The position numbers and the translations under genes are program-made. This document shows, piece after piece, positions 60,974-64,000 of a stretch of DNA of 64,000 bases (positions are counted from its first letter, which is position 1; each line of letters begins with the position of its first letter). The stretch lies in NCBI GenBank assembly GCA_014925825.1, contig JACGCK010000086.1, forward strand, positions 124,001 to 188,000, written 5' to 3'. The DNA comes from Pholiota molesta. Its lineage: Eukaryota; Basidiomycota; Agaricomycetes; Agaricales; Strophariaceae. Under the pieces are notes generated by a model that was not told the origin of the DNA, ran no database searches, and worked only from the letters and a program-made list of their open reading frames with translations.

Positions 60974-62932
60974 CTGACCACAACTTTATACCCGGTTCCG
61001 CCACCGTGTAGCATATGGACTCTAGCCTATGCTCATGCCATTTATTCACCGTCCCCTCCCTTCCTCAAACCTCCGTCTTTACTTACCGCCCAAGCACGCC
61101 CATACTTATGGTGTCTGATGCCATTTTAGTAAATTTGAAATTACTTATCTTTCATCACCACATGACCTTTCCTATTTTTCATTATTTTCCGAGTCGCTTA
61201 TACAGCCACGCAATGAGAGTGAATCCGAATCCTTTTCTCTTCGGATTCCCTCTCATTGCAGGTGTGTAGTTACAAGTCCCTGCCCTATGTATGTACATGG
61301 TCAATTAACTATGGATTCCCTCTCATTGCAGTGACACGCGCGCTCTATCAAGGTCGCCCTTACAATGGCGTGCCAATATTACCAGCTTTAGTGCTGAAAG
61401 ATCCAGTAGGACCATCCAGAGAGACTGTGCAAAATATTGCCGAGTACTGGTATTTCGGATAACCGTAACCGTTACCGATTACATGGCGCATACGCAGTGA
61501 CCTATAAAAGTGTGAGCTAGACATCACCCTGAGCTCGAGTGTGGTGCAATACGTATCGCACCTGATTCTTCAAGTCGACCCATTCCATCGCTAGATCATA
61601 TGCGGCCTCTGCTAGCAACATCTTTCAATGGCGAGAAGTGTAATCAGTGTGAATATAGCAATATATCGACATGGAGAGCAGAAGTGAGAGGGCGAGTCGG
61701 CAAATATGCAGCCATTTGAGCGGCTACCGCTCCTGCTTGCGTCGCCGTCGAGTAATGCGGCGGCAAAAGCGGGGAGTTAAACAATGCGAGCCTTGTAACT
61801 GAAGCCCTTCAGGTGGTCCTCTGCCATCTAACTTTCCAGTTGTCCGTACTCGGAGTCGGGTGTCTTCATTGTGATTTTCACCAATATACCAGAGGTTCTC
61901 CCTATAGGTAATACAGATAACAATGAGTAAAAATTTTGTAACGATAGCACGGCCTCATGCATCGTTGCTGATGCATGCACGAATCGCGATTACACACCAT
62001 TGGCTGAATCTGACCGCCTCTAGTAGCCCTTTGTCCTCATTTTCATTGAAAGTTTCGTCTGTTGGGTATGGAATAAAAAGATGGTCTAAGAAAAATGGGT
62101 ATCGATTTATTGGCTATGGCAGGAATTGGGTAGGAAAGAGAACGACTGGTTGAACGGTGGTTGAGTTGAGAGAGAGAGACGCGTCTGTTGGGTTTCTCAC
62201 GCCGTCAACGCGTCACGCCTCACGCGTTCAACCCGGGCCGTCGGTACTCTTTCGGAACTTACTCTTGTTGTTGCTCGACTCGCCAAAGCCAACCTTCAAG
62301 TTCCTGCCCCAATAAACAGCAGGAAATACATACCGGCAGATCCCATACACACGCCTGGTCGCCTCGCCAGGCTTAGACGTCCAGACGCTGACCGGCTCCT
62401 GATGCTCCTCTACAGGACCCACAAACACGACGAGTAGGTACGGAATGACGATCATTACCTGAGCGCGATACTGAGACGTATGCTCCTCCGCTATTATATC
62501 TCTTCCATCCCATCTAACCTCAGTCTGGGAATGCATAGCGCTCAGCATATGGTATAGCCTAACCTTGCGTCCATTTTCCGAGGTCTAACCATTAACCAAG
62601 TGCGTAAGTGGTTTATGTGCACTTTTGATTGCGTACTGAGATCCATTGTAGTGCTTACTCTCTCGGACTACTTCCTTGCGATCCTTCTCAACCAAGCCGT
62701 GAACATAAATGAACGTGTTGTCTAGGAGTCTGGGCCAGCACCTTTTTCATTTTTTTTTTCTGATTCGCCTCGACTGAAGGTGACCGTTAATTCAAAGCAA
62801 GCCAGACAGACTCAACAATATACGGCTGCATTCATTCCCACTGACACTCAACCGTCGAGCTGAAAAAAATGCACAGCAAGATTCCGACGGTCTTCCCAAA
62901 AATCTACCTCGAAAGTTGGGCCTAACGCGGAA
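60974..62932. other. Gene-poor 3' region
   Basis: About 2 kb downstream of the NLR gene. Contains a hairpin near 61,235. A 106-codon minus-strand frame (62228-62548) includes RVYGICRYVFPAVYWG but no domain I know. No supportable gene. Confidence 0.35.
61211..61258. repeat. Hairpin with a repeated right arm
   Basis: Arms 61211-61229 and 61240-61258 are inverted copies, 18 of 19 bases matching, with a 10-nt loop. The right-arm sequence GGATTCCCTCTCATTGCAG recurs directly at 61,313-61,331. It sits about 240 bp after the NLR stop. Confidence 0.75.
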
Positions 62933-63364
62933 TTGGGAATCTGGCAAAGGCTAAAGTTTAGGTCATCGCACTTAATTTTGTCTTGTCCTTCCTACCCTTT
63001 CTATCAAACGCGGATTTTTTTCCAGCTTCATACATACTCGTTTCAGCGCCCTTCTGCGCCCCTGCTACCTGCTCACGCCCTCCCAGCACTAGAACATCTT
63101 TCCATAACGGAATTCACATCTCCAAACGTAGAACATTTTTTCATAACGGAACTTACACCTCCAAACGATTTCGCTGTCCTACATCGCTGGTCTACCCTCA
63201 CCCACCTCTTTCTGCACATCTCGATGACCCTCGACTCATGGCTCGCCTTGTTCCGCGTCGTCCCACACCTCCGCTGGGCGTACTTCGCCATCGCCATCGA
63301 CACCCCGCCACCCGGTATCAGCACTTCAGAATGGGCGCTCCAGGTGGCTGCGGATATGAGTTGA
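62933..63364 (+). pseudogene. F-box/LRR-like gene fragment
   Basis: HLRWAYFAIAID, STLTHLFLHISMTLDSWLAL and LPALEHLSITEF are typical of the C-terminal half of mushroom F-box-like proteins. The N-terminal F-box region is missing; no clear start is seen. A 39-bp segment is duplicated in tandem within it (EHLSITEFTSPNV / EHFFITELTPPND). It may be a truncated gene or one with unseen upstream exons. Confidence 0.45.
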
Positions 63365-64000
63365 TTATCAGTGCCATACTGGAAGCATCACTGTACTATG
63401 CGTTGGGATGGATCTTTTTCTGTTCCATCAATATACGGATACATTTTACTATGACGTGCCGTGAGTAGATGACGTTTTCTCGGAGTAGAATCAACTAATT
63501 GGATCATGACTTCAGAGGGATAATCGTTGGAAACTGTAAGCGATCTTTACGGATGATCAACAATGCATGTCGATTTGTGATCCTTTCTGACCTATGATAG
63601 ATACGTGAACAGAAATTGTTATCCACTCTCAACGCTCGCAACCTAAGAGACAATAAAAGGTTATGAGTCCATGTATCTCGCGTGACGGAGAGAGTGGAGG
63701 ACGTGGATTTTAGCACTAATCTTCCACAGAATGACTGGGCAATTCAAATAGACTCAACGCAGAAAAAGGCGGAAGAAATTTAACAATAATTTGTTGACGT
63801 TTGTAGTTACGCTTTTAGCAATACTTAGGTCCATCATCTAGTACTGAGTAGGGACCCATACATACTGCATACATATGTATTGTGTATTTGACTCCATCTA
63901 ACTGTGTGCATTGAAGATGAAGGTGTCGCTCAACACCCAGTGGCCTTGGGACCGTTTGGAGAATCATATCCCGGATGCCACAATGGACATGCCGTTGACG
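63365..64000. other. Right edge of window
   Basis: No gene supported. At about 63,915 an open stretch encodes DEGVAQHPVALG, matching the relic at 34.9 kb; this could be the beginning of a gene cut by the window edge. Confidence 0.35.

Noticed and set aside
60055..61049. Long minus-strand open frames across the ankyrin region (202 and 225 codons)
   Set aside because: They are antisense shadows of the repetitive ankyrin coding sequence, with repetitive Ser/Pro/His-rich translations and no domain.

Overview
The window is nuclear DNA of a filamentous basidiomycete, most likely an Agaricomycete (mushroom). The evidence is genes broken by many ~50-nt introns, a Clp1-like sexual-development gene, a DUF6534 membrane protein, an A-T-R carboxylic-acid-reductase-like enzyme, a fungal UbiA-family enzyme, a GMC oxidoreductase and a NACHT-ankyrin NLR. 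All exon structures below were read by eye from splice sites and frame, without transcript data.

Layout. 1-6.1 kb: the 3' part of a PHD-like zinc-finger gene, a Clp1-like gene and a secreted, probably GPI-anchored polysaccharide lyase. 6.5-34.5 kb: a loose run of genes typical of a natural-product locus: SAM methyltransferase (6.6-7.6), DUF6534 membrane protein (10.0-11.7), A-T-R reductase (13.4-17.4), monocarboxylate-type MFS transporter (19.9-22.0), UbiA-family prenyltransferase or cyclase (28.9-30.1) and FAD-dependent GMC oxidoreductase (31.4-34.5). About 7 kb between MFS and UbiA holds no gene I can support. 35.6-51.7 kb: an ~8.1-kb segment duplicated in tandem. It carries an F-box-like gene (intact in copy 1, riddled with single-base deletions in copy 2), a relic of the Clp1 3' end in each copy, and copy-specific insertions. 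52.2-56.0 kb: a second tandem duplication (~1.75 kb unit) carrying two dead copies of the mitochondrial ATP synthase gamma-subunit gene. 56.6-61.0 kb: an NLR-like gene (C2-like, NACHT, ankyrin) whose 11 ankyrin units are nearly identical. 61-64 kb: mostly empty, with one F-box/LRR-like fragment.

How the genes may work together. If the 6.5-34.5 kb genes form one pathway, the UbiA enzyme would build or attach a terpene moiety. The A-T-R enzyme would activate a carboxylic acid and reduce it to an aldehyde or alcohol. The GMC enzyme would adjust alcohol/aldehyde oxidation state, the methyltransferase would decorate the product and the MFS protein would move it. This is inference from co-location and family knowledge; no product is claimed. 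The right half looks like a fast-evolving, repeat-driven region where duplication and decay dominate, next to a rapidly diversifying NLR.
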